NCBI GenBank assembly: GCA_932294295.1
Contig: OW028585.1
Location: forward strand, 1,148,001 to 1,212,000
Direction of reading: 5' to 3'
DNA from: Alitta virens
Lineage: Eukaryota > Annelida > Polychaeta > Phyllodocida > Nereididae
DNA length: 64,000 nt
Position numbers and translations under genes: made by a program. Below are positions 47,272-59,229 of this stretch, in pieces (position 1 is the first letter of the stretch; every line of letters begins with the position of its first letter). The notes beneath the pieces are model-generated. The model ran no database searches and had not been told where the DNA came from. It saw nothing but the letters and a program-made list of their open reading frames with translations.

Positions 47272-47480
47272 ATTGTTCAGTTTCTGTCACAAGTTTTCAA
47301 AAGATAATGTATCACTAGGACAGACTTTATAATATTTGGATTTATGCCTATAATAACTTAGGTAGTCCAGGGAAATCCAAAATAAGGCTGGTGGTCTGAT
47401 ATGTGATGTAATAATATTCCAGCACCAGTGGGAGAGAAGTTGACAGCTTCACTAAAAAATTATCAATTAATATTCCATTC
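47272..47480 (-). pseudogene. LINE (A) endonuclease C-terminal part
   Basis: On the - strand AGILLHHISDHQPYFGF matches the conserved SDHxP end of the APE endonuclease domain of LINEs. It continues, through frame breaks, into the RT half at 45,368 when the TTAA transposon is skipped. Confidence 0.65.
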
Positions 47481-47529
47481 TATCAGTAAATCGCATTGGA
47501 AATGTAATTTAAGGAATAAAACCATTTGA

Positions 47530-47870
47530 AATTATCAGAAATCTTATACAGCGTGGTGGACCCTGACAAATTGCTTTCTGTACTGGGAAACTGCTGTTGT
47601 ATTGACCTTTCCATCTCACATATTCTTCGATATCAGAGTAGAGACTTTTGATCAGTTTCCAGTGGTGTCCTCTTACTCCTGTCATGTGTTAGTTTGGATA
47701 GATTCATAACATCAAAAGTCTTTTGTGCATCCAGTGTAGTTATGTAGAGCTCCTCCCTTTCAAGTTTGGCTGTATCGATAGCTTCAGTAAGACCTAGGGT
47801 GGCCAATGATGGTGCGAGGCCCTTAGTGAAGCCAAAGTGCAGGGTGCTGGATTGTTCACATTACTACAAA
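47530..47870 (-). pseudogene. LINE (B) reverse transcriptase fragment
   Basis: On the - strand, two frames together show RT palm blocks: LHFGFTKGLAPSLATLGLTE, YITTLDAQKTFDVMN, then GVRGHHWKLIKSLY and VRWKGQYNSSFPVQKA. The Gly-Phe-Thr / LDAQKxFDV pair corresponds to RT blocks 3-4. A different family from LINE A, and lying upstream of it. Frame-shifted and too short for a scan of long open frames. Confidence 0.75.
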
Positions 47871-48126
47871 AATGCAGCAAGAGCAGGTGCAAAATTGAAA
47901 TATATTAATTTTGCTGAAATAGCAGACATTTAATTCTGAGCTGTCTTGCTAATAAAGGCACTGAAGCTTATAAATTGTATGTAGACCTATGCATGCCCAT
48001 GTGGCATCGTCAACTGAGAGGCATGAAAACGATGGATCATCAGACATGACTGCTTGGGATGTGGTTAAGCGGACTGTGAAGTAAATTACATTGTTATTAG
48101 CAATTGTTATTTTCTTTTCAATTAAT

Positions 48127-49560
48127 GACGACAGCAACACTTTTGGTGGGCTAGCCGCAATGACAGCAAAAAGCCAATCCAAAAATCGAAAGAAGGAAAT
48201 TCAACAGAAGGAGAAGAAAGAAATTAACATAGCACACTATGAGGGATGACCACATTTCCCCTTTACGCTTATCCATTTATTAAACAAAAATGCTTTGTTT
48301 ATTCAGCAGTTTCTAGACTGGAAAAGTGCTTAATTCTTGGCCAATAATGAGGATTTTTTGTTGTTGTTTTTTTGGGTCTAAATGCACTTCCATTTATTAT
48401 TCCAAGTGGTCAAGATCATCAATCAGGAATCGGGATCATCAAATTCTTCAAATTTTTTCTACTTTTCTCCGTGTAATCAATGGATATTTTTTATTGTTGT
48501 CCATTGTGATAATGGAGTCACTCCAAGACTTATTTAATGAGAGAGGCCAATTATTCACCCATGCATTGGCTGTAATATATCATACTAAAAAAAAAAGTGT
48601 GATTGACTTTATATATAATGGCCGGATTTTTTTTTCAATTTTTTTTCGTGATCCCTATATTTTCACCAAAAATTATTTAGCCAAACGAGCATAGTTCATC
48701 CATGACAACTTTAGGTGGACAGCTCATATTGCAAAAATTTTACTCTCAACCAGATAGGTATTCCAAGTTTGTCCATTGCGATCAATAAAGCTTCACCATG
48801 AATTATAAATAATATATCATATTGAAGCAATTTTATTAACCCATATATATTATCATCTACATTGTGATCAATATAGTCTCACCAAAAAATTATGCCGAGA
48901 ACAATTTATATTTAATGTGCCAAATTGAGCCTTCACCAAAGAGCTGATGATAGAGACAATACAAATAGATCACACAGAAATTTCAATGAAAGATTATAAG
49001 ATTAACAATATCTTTGGAAATTTGCTAAGAGGTGAGCAATTTCCACACAAATGTATTTGGGCCTGATGCCAAAAATGCATATATATCTTTATATATAAGT
49101 GAGTAACCTTGAATTTGTGTGTCAAGGCTAGCTGCCATTTGGACCTCGATCTTGCCGTTTCCTATCTCAATCTTTCTATCTTCTCCGATTGTAACTAAGT
49201 TTCACCATTACAACTATTTGGGCACTTTTCCTCCAACTTTCTTGCCACCAATATGGCCGCTATCAAGATGAAGCTCCTTAGCAACCATTCACACCATTTT
49301 AAACTCTTAATGAGGCTAAATGGCAGGTCACGTGACCTGAAAGAAAAAAGTGTGACCTTTTTTAACTCTGAGCAGAAAGACAAAATGCAGCAGCAGTGGC
49401 AACATTTTGCTTGTTGATCTTGATTGATGAACATTTGCAATTAGTAGCACAAAAAGTTTAAATCCCAAATCTTTTTATGCAAGCCATGATGAATGCAAAC
49501 ATTTTATATTCATTTTTAAATGCAGCCTTTATCAACAAAATATACATTTACATTCATCAG
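48127..49560 (+). repeat. unclassified repeat module, copy 2
   Basis: Direct repeat of 43,599-44,880 with many substitutions and small indels. The small open frame starts MESLQDLFNERGQLFTHALA here. This copy continues without the LINE found in copy 1. A reverse-complement fragment of its end is at about 58,227-58,330. Confidence 0.7.
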
Positions 49561-49931
49561 TGATGTCTGTTATTGGATATCAATAACACATAGCTGAAAG
49601 CCTTCTTCTTCTGTTTTAATAATGCAAGCTCTGTCAAGGCCACCAGCCCAATTAATCTGGTTCTCGTATCTGCCGCTAGGAACAGGAACCAGTCTACCAG
49701 TCTACCAGCCTGCATGATAAGCCCTGGCTTATTCTGGTAGTCGTCTAAGAGGCTAAATAAACTTACTGTTACTGCTACTGTTACTTTTACTACTTCAAAA
49801 TGTATGCTGTGACAATTATCACACTTTTATAAAATAGCTTAAAATGTCAATTAGAAATATCTATAACATTTCATTTGATATGGTAATTCTTAAGCATCCA
49901 TTATAATTTGTCTGCATGTCAATGTTTTGAC

Positions 49932-50060
49932 AGCTGGGTGGCCTTGTGGTTAAGCCATCCAAGAGATGTTGATTCATTTCCTGGCCCAGGCAGTAACAGG
50001 CACCCTTCATGAGCAACATATGGGTGGGATGTCTGAAGCATGAGTTATCAAATTTGAGGT
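49932..50060 (+). mobile_element. tRNA-derived SINE, degenerate
   Basis: GCTGGGTGGCCTTGTGGTTAAG resembles the head of the 12,699 element, followed by CCTGGCCCAGG and CATGAGCA blocks. It is in the left arm. No clear target duplications. Confidence 0.5.
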
Positions 50061-50574
50061 TCTTAATAAGTTTGACGTCATTTGAATTTATCATTCAATA
50101 GTTATGTATATTGAGTGATAAAAGACAAAACAAAAAATAAGAAGATACAAGAAAGTTAAATTAAGTAAGAATAGAAATAGTCAAAGTACAAGTAATATAG
50201 GCTGACATAAATTTATGTAGAAAGTATATGATATATAATATATAATATCAGGTCTTATGAAATTGTGTGATGAAAATGTTTTTGGCCGCTATATAAATTT
50301 TGGATGTTGGTATTTTCCAGTTATTGATGCTGTGTGCGCGTGTGCACAAAATGGTCTGAGATATTGTGGTATTTGTAGATTGATATTGATTATTCATTCT
50401 AAATTGGTTGCTTCTGTTTTCTACATTCATAAATTATCTATTGCTGAAATTCAATAAGCTTATATATTCACAGTGACCTTTATGTGGAATATGTCTCATC
50501 TTTCTGTTTTGAAACAACCTTTGTTTGTATTCTCTTGGTAGATGGAAATACCATGACACACAAGCATGAATTTA

Positions 50575-50690
50575 TAGGTGTATATGCTTAGGAAAGTTAA
50601 AGACCCCGCACATGGGGTTAATGTATAAAGTAGTGCGGACTCCCAAGCCTTATCATTTTATCAATATGGCTGCTTTTGGAAGTCGGTCAT
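50575..50690 (+). mobile_element. SINE tail fragment
   Basis: GTTAAAGACCCCGCACATGG ... GTGCGGACTC matches the tail of the SINE at 12,853. Its inverted counterpart is at about 61,005-61,060 in the right arm, so it was already present when the segment duplicated. Confidence 0.55.
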
Positions 50691-50735
50691 ATTTGCTAAG
50701 TGATTCTCTGATCAGTAGCATTGACAAATATACAC

Positions 50736-50810
50736 AGATTTTGTAATTTTGATGATGCAAAATGCATAGACACAAAGATTTTGTAATTTTGATGATGCAA
50801 AATGTATAGA
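50736..50810 (+). repeat. 40-bp tandem duplication
   Basis: AGATTTTGTAATTTTGATGA plus its continuation occurs twice with a 40-base period. The right arm has one copy only, near 60,890. Confidence 0.8.
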
Positions 50811-50863
50811 AATATTGTACAAGACTTTACCTTACCTGAGCATTCTCATGGCCATAATAGGTA

Positions 50864-51039
50864 TCATGAAATCTTGTACAATATGTTTGTGGTAACACCA
50901 TAAGTTTTAATGTCTGCATCATATGTTGGACAATTCTTGACCCTGCATGGGGTTGTCACTCCTGGATGATAATTTGCATTATAACGATCACTGGAACAGA
51001 GGTGTTGCTTGCAAGTTTCAATCGATCCAGTAATTAAAT
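50864..51039 (-). pseudogene. terminal exon of the inverted paralogue of the PAN-like gene
   Basis: Acceptor TATTTTGCAG precedes a phase-1 frame reading LITGSIETCKQHLCSSD, NANYHPGVTTPCRVKNC and TTNILYKIS, then TGA. It aligns over 176 bases with the terminal exon of the + strand gene at 60,649. The exon itself is intact, with conserved cysteines and a splice site. The preceding exon copy (51,227) is frameshifted, so the gene copy is probably dead or uses other exons. Confidence 0.65.
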
Positions 51040-51226
51040 CTGCAAAATATGGAATACATATGCATATAAGTCAAACAGAATGTGTTTGTGGCGTTAAGAG
51101 TCCTCAATTATAGGTACTTCTTAACCCAAGCACTCTACAACTGCCATCTCTGCCTGTAGCCAAGTAGAATAAAGGTAAAGCCCAAGCAAAACTGTCAAAG
51201 GTTTATTTGATTTGAACAATACATAC

Positions 51227-51290
51227 TACTAGTTGAACAGTGAGAAGCCAACCCTGCACTGGTTGATACGAGAATTCTATCCAAACATGC
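51227..51290 (-). pseudogene. internal exon of the inverted paralogue, frameshifted
   Basis: Acceptor CATTTTAG and donor AGTA|GTATGT are kept. The exon is 64 bases against 63 in the + strand copy, because one C is inserted. The frame CLDRILVSTSAGLASHL then meets a stop. This is the main lesion visible in the left-arm copy. Confidence 0.55.
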
Positions 51291-52700
51291 TAAAATGACA
51301 AAATTACAAATACATATATATATTGGTTTTACAATATCTGAGCATCAACTTCTCTAATGTGACCAGACCTTAGTGGTCGCTTCATGGTGATATTATTATT
51401 GGTCTGTCAGGGCAGTTACCTCTGTCACTTAATCTGCAAAGTCGTTTTCATAAATTTTTTGCCAAGTGCTTAGTCAAAATATTTTGTCAAGCTAGGATGT
51501 CAACTTGCTGTATTTAATACTTTATCAAGTATTGGTAAAAAAATATCTAAAGCACCGTTCTCACTATCACTAGTAAGAGAGACGAGTGACCATGGACGTC
51601 CAAGACGGACTATATGTACTCGCTCATGCTTACACGTACCTCTGTTGTTAATCACGTATAAATTGTTTCAACAAGCATCCGTGTGGCACTCGTAGACCGC
51701 TCGGCGAGTGATCCACGTGTGAAGGAGGAGAGGGCCAAGGATGGGCACAGGTAGGCACAGTACCATGAGTCGATGTCTGGTATACATGAAAGGACAGCCT
51801 CCCCTCGGTAACCGCAAGTGACCACAAGTGGCCGCGAATGACCAAGGACGTCTGTAGATCACTCACCAACCACTAACTTAGCGATTCAAATGTGATTGTA
51901 AAAGGTAAACAATTTCACTCGTTGAACGTCCGCCACATTTTCTAACATGCTTATATTGTTTTCCCCCTCTCCACGGATATTCATGAGTGATATGGAAGGA
52001 CTACGAGCATTCTACGGATTAGCCAGAGTATCCATACATTGCTCGCTGATTGAATTACATATGGAAAAGGATAAGCACAATTAACAACTAGAATACTTAT
52101 AATTGGCAAGCCAATTACCAGGAAAAGGCTATACCACTTTTATGCAATAGTGGGTTGCATGGAATTATTGACTTGGCAACAGATGAATTGTCTTTGCAGA
52201 TTACAGGGTAATCAATTGCATACAGCAAGCAAATTATTAATGAAGAATTGATGTATTCAAGTCCATGGTCACTGGATACCATGAAGTGGTCACTTTATCA
52301 TTATCTGCAAGAATGAATTGTGAATTGCCTTTAATGAATTGAAGGCATGCAATTTTTATTTAACAGCAGAAATAAAAATAGCCCTATACAGTAAAATATA
52401 AGGCAGCAGTGCCACTGCTCCTTCCGTGACTGTGGGGAGCTTGAAATACTAGCAGCTAGTGTCCTAACTCATAATTTAATAGGATATATAGGATATATAG
52501 AATATATAGAATACATTTTTGTAAAATATTAATGTAGTTAGGAAAATAACTTGGAGACATAAGTTTTTTGCCAGGTTGAAGTCAATTCAGCATTGGCTTG
52601 CTATCAAACTTATGTAATAGCAGCCGCTACCATATACACACTGCCAGCTCAGCCTCTATTAACAGGTCTGCTGGCTAATATTCAACCTGATATTGGTAAG
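51291..52700. other. left-arm flank and AT-rich sequence
   Basis: To 52,085 this is upstream intron-like sequence shared with the right arm. Beyond that no gene or known repeat is recognised. Confidence 0.4.
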
Positions 52701-52772
52701 TGGAATATAATAGAATAAAATAGAATATAATTGAATATAATAGAATAGAATAGAAAATAATTGAATAGAATA
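52701..52772 (+). repeat. (AATAG/AATATAAT)n simple repeat
   Basis: Runs of TAGAATATAAT, TTGAATA and AATAGAATAG. Confidence 0.8.
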
Positions 52773-52938
52773 GTTTTGAAATTGATTTGATTTTCAACCT
52801 GATATGGGTAAGTGGAACCAACACCAAATATTAGTAATTTCTGATAACTCTCTTTTTCCTATTTATTATTCTTTAACCTTAATTCCTTTTTTTACTTTGA
52901 TTTTTGGTACTGTCTAGAATGACAAATTTCAAAATTCA

Positions 52939-53036
52939 TATCCTGACTAACAAGTTAATCGGTCTTAGTGTGTCCATATTGTCAATTTGTATCCTGACTA
53001 ACAAGTTAGTCGGTGTTAGCGTGTCTATATTTTCAA
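52939..53036 (+). repeat. 51-bp tandem duplication
   Basis: TATCCTGACTAACAAGTTA followed by GTCGGT/TCGGTC and GTGTCCATATT-type sequence appears twice in succession with a 51-base period. Confidence 0.8.
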
Positions 53037-53108
53037 AGGTGCCATGCTTCTCAGTTAGTCATTTCAATGTGAACATGAATGAACATATTCACCTAGTACA
53101 CAAGCTAG

Positions 53109-53194
53109 GTAGATAGATAGATAGATAGATAGTTAGATTGAGAGATAGATAGATAGATAGATAGCTAGATAGATAGATAGATAGATAGACAGAT

Positions 53195-53226
<32 letters not shown>

Positions 53227-53330
53227 CAGATAAGATAGATAGATAGATTGATTGATTGATTGATAGATACAGAAATAGAGAGATAGAGAGATAGATAGAG
53301 AGATAGAGAAATGGATCGATAGATATATAG
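53109..53330 (+). repeat. (GATA)n microsatellite, interrupted
   Basis: A long AGAT/GATA tract with GATT, GACA and GAGA interruptions. Confidence 0.95.
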
Positions 53331-53394
53331 GAAATGATGCCCTCTAAGACAAGTTATTGCTGCTATCGAAGGTTGATTGATGAGGTGAGAGAGG

Positions 53395-53705
53395 AGGAAT
53401 CAAGTGTTTGGCAGAAAATTGCGATATGAGCTCAGTCATTTGAGACATGATGAATAACAGAAAAATAGGTTCTTTTCTTTCTTTTATCTTCAATTGTTTG
53501 ACAGGAAATTGCTATAGGAAGTCAGTCGTTTGAGATATGAGGAATAACGGAAGAAATAGGTTATTTCTTCTATAGGAAGTCAGTCATTTTGAGAAATAAG
53601 GAATAAGGAAAAAATAGGTTATTTTCTTCTTTTTGTCGTCAATTGTTTGGCAGAAAATTGCTATAGGAGGTCAGTCACTTGAGACAGGATTGTTTTGACA
53701 GAAAA
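53395..53705 (+). repeat. approximately 80-130 bp degenerate tandem repeat
   Basis: About four units share AATTGTTTGGCAGAAAATTG, CTATAGGAAGTCAGTC, TTTGAGAYATGAGGAATAA and AAATAGGTTATTTTCTTC blocks. Unit length varies because of internal deletions. Confidence 0.75.
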
Positions 53706-56229
53706 TTGAAAAGAACAATAACTTTAGGTGAAAACATGCCACTTCAAAAAGTCCAGAGACATTTTCTCAAATCTTCTGACCCAGCTACATCAATTTGGTT
53801 TAAACATATTTATTCAATATTGCCAATGGGCCAAAGGCTCGATAACCGGTTCAAACTTGGTTAGTGTGATAGTTCAGACATTCGATAAAAAGGTGGTTAA
53901 TAGTTTCTGCAGAAGTGCCACAGTTACAAAATGGGAAATTAATACACTCTTTCAAATATAGGTGAGCAGTCGATTCGAGAGATATAGACAAATTTAATGA
54001 CATGATTGTAACTTATTACAATACTCAATGTTAACAATAAAACAATTAATTTACACAATAAAAAAAACTGACTAACGCATCGCACTCACTTTCTAGAAAA
54101 ATGGTCATTTCTGTGATATTCCCTGTTGATAAACTAAAATGTTTAGAGCATCATTTGCTTGTAAAATTGATAAATTTGAAAGATAACGAGTGGCAAAGCC
54201 ATAGGCTCATGTAGTACTGACTTTGGGCTATCCTTGGGTATATTTGTGTTATATTTTTAGTCTGACTGATGACAGCAAAGATGACATAATTTCATAATAG
54301 AACATAATGATTCGAAGGTTGGCAAACTTTCCCAGTGTATTTGAGTCTAAATTGGCAACCTTTCCAACCACCATGTTCTTCATGCATAAACTAATGCACA
54401 GTGTAATGATTTTCATGGCTAGCAAGCTCTTTAAATGCCTCTGGGCCAGCATTAACAAAGATTGTTGGTACCATTAAAAAGGCTGCTTTACTGCCAAGTC
54501 AATATATTTATTCATACATCTTTAAGAGGTGACTACCTTTGAATATGGCTTGCTAGCCAGACATTTAGCAACCATAACGTAACTATGTACATCTTAAAAA
54601 ACTCAATAACTTGGTATAGCGCCCGTTTGAATATATTATGCATTTTTAGTACCGTAGTTAAGACTTGTAAATTATTCTTGAAAATGTCAGCACAGACATG
54701 TGTTGTTAGTCAGCTTCAACATAATCAATTTTCTTTTCTTTTTTAAGTTAATGGCCAGGAATACCATATCAAAATATTATGAACACACACAAAAAAAAAT
54801 CCCAATTAATTCCTACAGCTAGTTATTCTGGTAAAACTCTCTGACATTCAATTGTTGGTTGTTAAAAGTGTAGCTCACTGAAAAAGTATTCAGAAAAAGT
54901 ATCCACAAATTTTATCAGTCCAATTAGCACTGACAATACTTGTTTACCTCTCAATGTGTACTTTTAGCTGTTCAAGAATTCGAGGAAGTTGAAGTGTTTT
55001 GTCATCGCACACCCAAAAGGAAAACTTTAAAGGCGTTGACACTTCAGATCATCTGGTGAGAATCGTCATTGAGGAATTACACCTTTTAGTAGGAAATTGT
55101 TGGATCTGTGCCATAATAAATATAGTAAGTACTACTGGAAAGAATAAGAGTGGCAAGTTATATAATATTGCAAACCTCATGGTAGTAGTTATCTTCATGA
55201 TATTAGAGAATTCGAAAATAAAGTTTATTTCAAAATTATGAGGAGTTGGAGCTGGTTAAAGGTGAATTAATCTGGCTTCACTAACATGGCATAAATGTTA
55301 CAACAGAGATATACATCAATTAAAAGCCAGTTAAATTGTTAATTACTTGGTCACAACTCGAAATGTCATACTACATTTTCCAGAAATTGGCATCTTTATT
55401 CTTTTGGAATTAAAAATGCAGTGCTCCACATTCCCTCTTGTGGTAGTTTTGGTCCTGTTTTCAATGGTTGAGTTCATAATGATCTAACATTAAAAGTTTT
55501 TAATACATATAATTCTAACAAATTACAGAAAAGAGTATCAACAAAATTTAATGTTTATGGGTCCCACCTATGTCTTTTCATGTCGTGGTGTATAATGAAT
55601 TTTTGAACGCATATCCACTGAATTTCTACCATGGAAAATAATTTAAATCATATAATCACATTATGGATACATATTTATCTAGGTTCTATTAAAATATAAC
55701 TCAAGAACAATCAAAATCAAAGTTTATTACATTCAAAAGCACAGAAAAGAAACAAGCCGTCAATACAATTATAATGCAATAACATATAAATATAACACAT
55801 ATTAGACTTTAAAAAAAGTAGATTGGGAATATTTCTTCCTCAGGAACTTTATTTGATAGACAGACAGATAATGAGACAGTGTGACTGACAGACAGAAAAG
55901 TTTATTCACAATAAAGAGGTAATTACAAAAAAACAAGTATTATTCTCTTTGGTCCTGAGGTTATTTATTTTGTTATGTTATTACAGGATATCTGAGACTA
56001 ATGCCCCGATCATTTGACCAAAATACCAAATTTAGGCATTAATGCAAAACCAACATTGAAATATAACGCCTAACCAATCAATGTCACAGCCCAGTTTATT
56101 CCGATGAAACATTTTGTCTGTTCACCATCATCATTATCCTAAATTTCTGAATGTATATTCAAGACAGAATTCATTAATCCTCAAGTTTTTTTATGCCTGC
56201 AAAAGAAAAAAGTCTATTTATCATTCCAG
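53706..56229. other. AT-rich stretch, one LINE fragment only
   Basis: Besides the LINE fragment at 53,860 no gene is recognised. A short GACA-type simple repeat is near 55,858. The open frame at 54,999 has no recognisable domain. Confidence 0.4.
53860..53995 (-). pseudogene. LINE C-terminal Cys-His motif fragment
   Basis: On the - strand INFPFCNCGTSAETINHLFI followed by ECLNYH gives a CxC...H...C spacing typical of the C-terminal zinc-binding motif of LINE ORF2 proteins. About 45 codons, then a stop. No RT is present next to it. Confidence 0.55.
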
Positions 56230-56472
56230 GTTATGCTCATCTCAATGCAGTTTTATATATTGCTATGGATTTAGCAATGTCGTTTCCAAACAAGAGCATC
56301 GAATTGAATTCCTATTTACCTGACAAAGTCCTATGTGCACAGAATTGTACCTTTGAGCCAGACTGTCAGGGTTTCTTTTCCACTAAAGGTGATGATAAAT
56401 GTTTCATAATAACAAACATGTCTCTTGGTACCACTTTGAAGATGTTTACAAAATTATATTTACATTACCCAG
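56230..56472 (+). CDS. PAN/apple-like gene, exon A
   Basis: Acceptor CATTCCAG|GTT and donor ACCCAG|GTAAGA, 243 bp, phase 1 on both sides. It encodes YAHLNAVLYIAMDLAMSFPN, then VLCAQNCTFEPDCQGFFSTK, DDKCFI and TKLYLHYPG. The CxxxC-x5-C-x2-F ... C spacing is that of PAN/apple modules, which mediate protein or carbohydrate contacts outside the cell. Phase-1 symmetric exons are usual for extracellular modules. No upstream exon or signal peptide was found, so the gene's 5' part is unknown. Expression is not shown. Confidence 0.6.
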
Positions 56473-57366
56473 GTAAGACTGATTAAAATGAGAAAGAATG
56501 ATGTTATTGAAAAATAGTCCACTTGGCCCACTATTGGCTAAATGTTGAGTTGGTTCCCTATCAGAATAGTGGACATTAAAGATTGGTTATTAAATAGCAG
56601 ACTGACAATACTTGTAAAAGATAACGTGCCAAGGGCACTTAATATGGTTGGGCCAAGGCATTACACTCCCCCAACCTAATAAATAAATTAATGTTTGCAA
56701 AACAACCAGTCAAATGTCTGCTGACTGTTCAATGTATTTAGAGGAATTTATTAGGTGTTACAAAAGATAAGTACAAAATGTAAGATTATTGACACATTTT
56801 TTAATTGATATGGAATTCAACTGCACTGAGATTTTCAAAAATAGCAATGTTAGACCAATTAAAACTTATGCCAAATTATTCTTAAATGCTATGCATAATT
56901 GTCTCATAAGCTGTGATACAGTAAAATGCAAAATTAAGATGATATCAGATAAAATACATTTTTACACTTTTAGGTTATCTGAAGGTCATACTTCAATGTG
57001 GTAAATTTATGTAATAATTGACCGGAGTACGTTGAATGTTCTGTTTAATGACAAGAGTATGACTGTTTGAACAATAAAATTAGAATTATCCGTCCTTACT
57101 GAAATTGCTATTTATAAGTTGATAGATGCTTGTAAACTCTGTTATATTAAGGTTTTATGAAGGTTTTATAAAGGTATTATTCATACTGATTTTACTGCGA
57201 CATTTATAACATATGTATACCTAATTTTATATATTCATTTATATATTTAATTTTAATGGAAAATTAAATCAAAAAATTACAAATTTACCACTAGAATGAT
57301 TAGGATAAGTGTAATGCAATTAATTAACTAATATATACATCATAGTATGTTGTCAATTCATTACAG

Positions 57367-57621
57367 AAAATAGAGCATTCAAACTGGCAGTCAGAGACAA
57401 ATTGCAATTGATGTGCAATCAACTGCAACTTATTCCAAGCATCACTCAGGATAAATGTGTCACACTTGCAAAGATGTGGAATGATTCCAATGCAGTTAAC
57501 TATGACAACATCAACTCAGAGTGCAGCATACAACAATGTACACAAACCACCAACATCCCAACTAAAGTTGTGCTATCATCGAACAGATTAATTATGTTTG
57601 AAACAGGATTTTACCCTAAAA
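57367..57621 (+). CDS. PAN/apple-like gene, exon B
   Basis: Acceptor CATTACAG|AAAAT and donor CTAAAA|GTGAGT, 255 bp, phase 1 on both sides. It encodes FKLAVRDKLQLMCNQLQLIP, KCVTLAKMWNDSNAVNYDNI, NSECSIQQC and VVLSSNRLIMFETGFYP. The SNAVNY ... CxIxxC pattern is repeated in the terminal exon (NVNY ... CWVKDC), so exons B and D probably encode versions of the same module. Without splicing the frame ends two codons into the intron. Confidence 0.6.
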
Positions 57622-59166
57622 GTGAGTAATTTATTTGGAATTTTTTTGTGGAACGTTGTATTATAAAGAACATTAATTTTACTATAGGCATCAGCGGCAC
57701 AGACTTTGCCTAATTTTCAAATTTGATATACTGTCAGTACTTTTTTTTTTATTGCTTAACATTGTGTGTTGTCACCTTACAGCCCAGTGACCAAACTACG
57801 GACATTCTTTGCTAGTGTACCTAGTTAAATAAAATGATTGGTTAAACAATGTAGCCGATAGGCTGAGTATAGACTTAAGAAATCTTCTCTTAAAATTATA
57901 AGAGAAATGGATTCATATTTTTTGTGTTTTGGCAATGTTTCTGAATAGCCTGCTTGTCAAGAATTGCTTAACTGCAGCACAATGTCATTGACATGAACAT
58001 CTAATTATTCTGTAATTCATTGTTAGATCTTTAGTACCATAAGCCAGCTGTCTCTGCTCGGGACCCTTGAATCCTCAGGATCCCTTGAAACTGCAGTGAC
58101 CTACATTCGCAGTATCGCTACACACGTACAACTATAATACATGCACTTAAAAAATAATAATAACAGGTTGCATCTGTCATGGCCTGTATTAAAATTTACT
58201 GGATTAAAAATTTGGCGCTATTAATTTAAAATGTTCATCAATCGAGAACAATGTTGCCACTGCCTCTACATTTTGTCTCCCTGTTCAGTCAAAGTTCAAA
58301 AAGGTCACTTGCTCTGTCTTTCATTCAAGAGCCGTGACGGGGTAAGTGTTCAGGTTTACTCCTTATATTTGTCCATACGTAATTCAATCGGCCAGCAAAG
58401 ACAGATATTCTTGCTAATTCGTAGAATACTTGTAGTCCCTCCAGATCACTCATGAATATCCATGGAGAGGGCAACAATTTTTAAGCTTGTTTAAAGATTT
58501 GGTGGACGTTAGACAAGTAAACAGATGTCCCACGAATGATTGTCGAAACAATTTAGATGTGATTAACAGGGGCACGAGCCAGCATGAGAGAGCATGTTTA
58601 GTCCGTTTTGGACATCGGTCACTTTTCTCTCTTACTTATAATAGTGTGAACGGTGCTTTTACTTAAATGGGTGAGTGGAAGAGTGCTTAATTTATACATT
58701 GATAATTATTCCCTCTATATATCAATGAAAATGGAATAATAAATTACAAAGGCATAACAAATGTTAAAGTAAATAAATATTAACAAAAGTCTAAAAATAA
58801 AATCATTAACCTCCTGGTTACTTAGCACCAAAGATTCCATGAGGCCATCTCTAACACTGATCTACTCTTTTGGAGTGCCAACACTCACATTTAATGTCAC
58901 ATAAGCTTACTTGTCATTCATCCTTTTACAATAAGGCACTCATGTTCTTTTAAACTAAGATATTTTTTACCAACACTTGATAAAGGATTACATACAACAA
59001 GTTGACATATGAGCTTGACAATATCCATTCGACTAAACACTTGGCAAACCACTTACAAAAACGACTTTGCAAATTAAGTAACAACATAACTAACAGCCCT
59101 AGAGAAGTTGAAGTTTGGGTATTGTAGAATTAATATATGTATATATTTCTACTTTGGTAATTTCAG

Positions 59167-59229
59167 CATGTTTGGATCGAATTCTTGTATCAACCGCTGC
59201 AGGATTTGCTTCTTTCTGTCCAAATAAGA
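59167..59229 (+). CDS. PAN/apple-like gene, exon C (small)
   Basis: Acceptor AATTTCAG|CATG and donor AATAAGA|GTATGT, 63 bp, phase 1 on both sides. It reads CLDRILVSTAAGFASFCPNK. Its splice sites and most residues are preserved in the inverted copy at 51,227-51,290, which supports it as a genuine exon despite its size. Confidence 0.5.

Larger units (their letters stand above)
49690..52085 (-). repeat. inverted duplication, left arm
   Basis: The reverse complement of this stretch matches 58,340-61,430 in order. Conserved landmarks include GTGTGATAATTGT near 49,825 and 61,345, the terminal exon at 50,864-51,039 and 60,649-60,824, the GAACGGT / TAGTCCGT region at 51,558-51,660 and 58,540-58,655, and TCATGAATATCC near 51,980 and 58,450. 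The right arm has an extra roughly 1.3 kb (LINE C) in the intron. Confidence 0.8.

Noticed and set aside
53679..53864. Open frame on the + strand near 53.7 kb
   Set aside because: It lies next to a - strand LINE fragment, and I could not recognise a domain in the + strand frame.
56789..57004. Open frame with Cys residues between exons A and B
   Set aside because: No convincing acceptor or donor with phase-1 boundaries was found. It could be a decayed exon, but the sequence does not support calling it.
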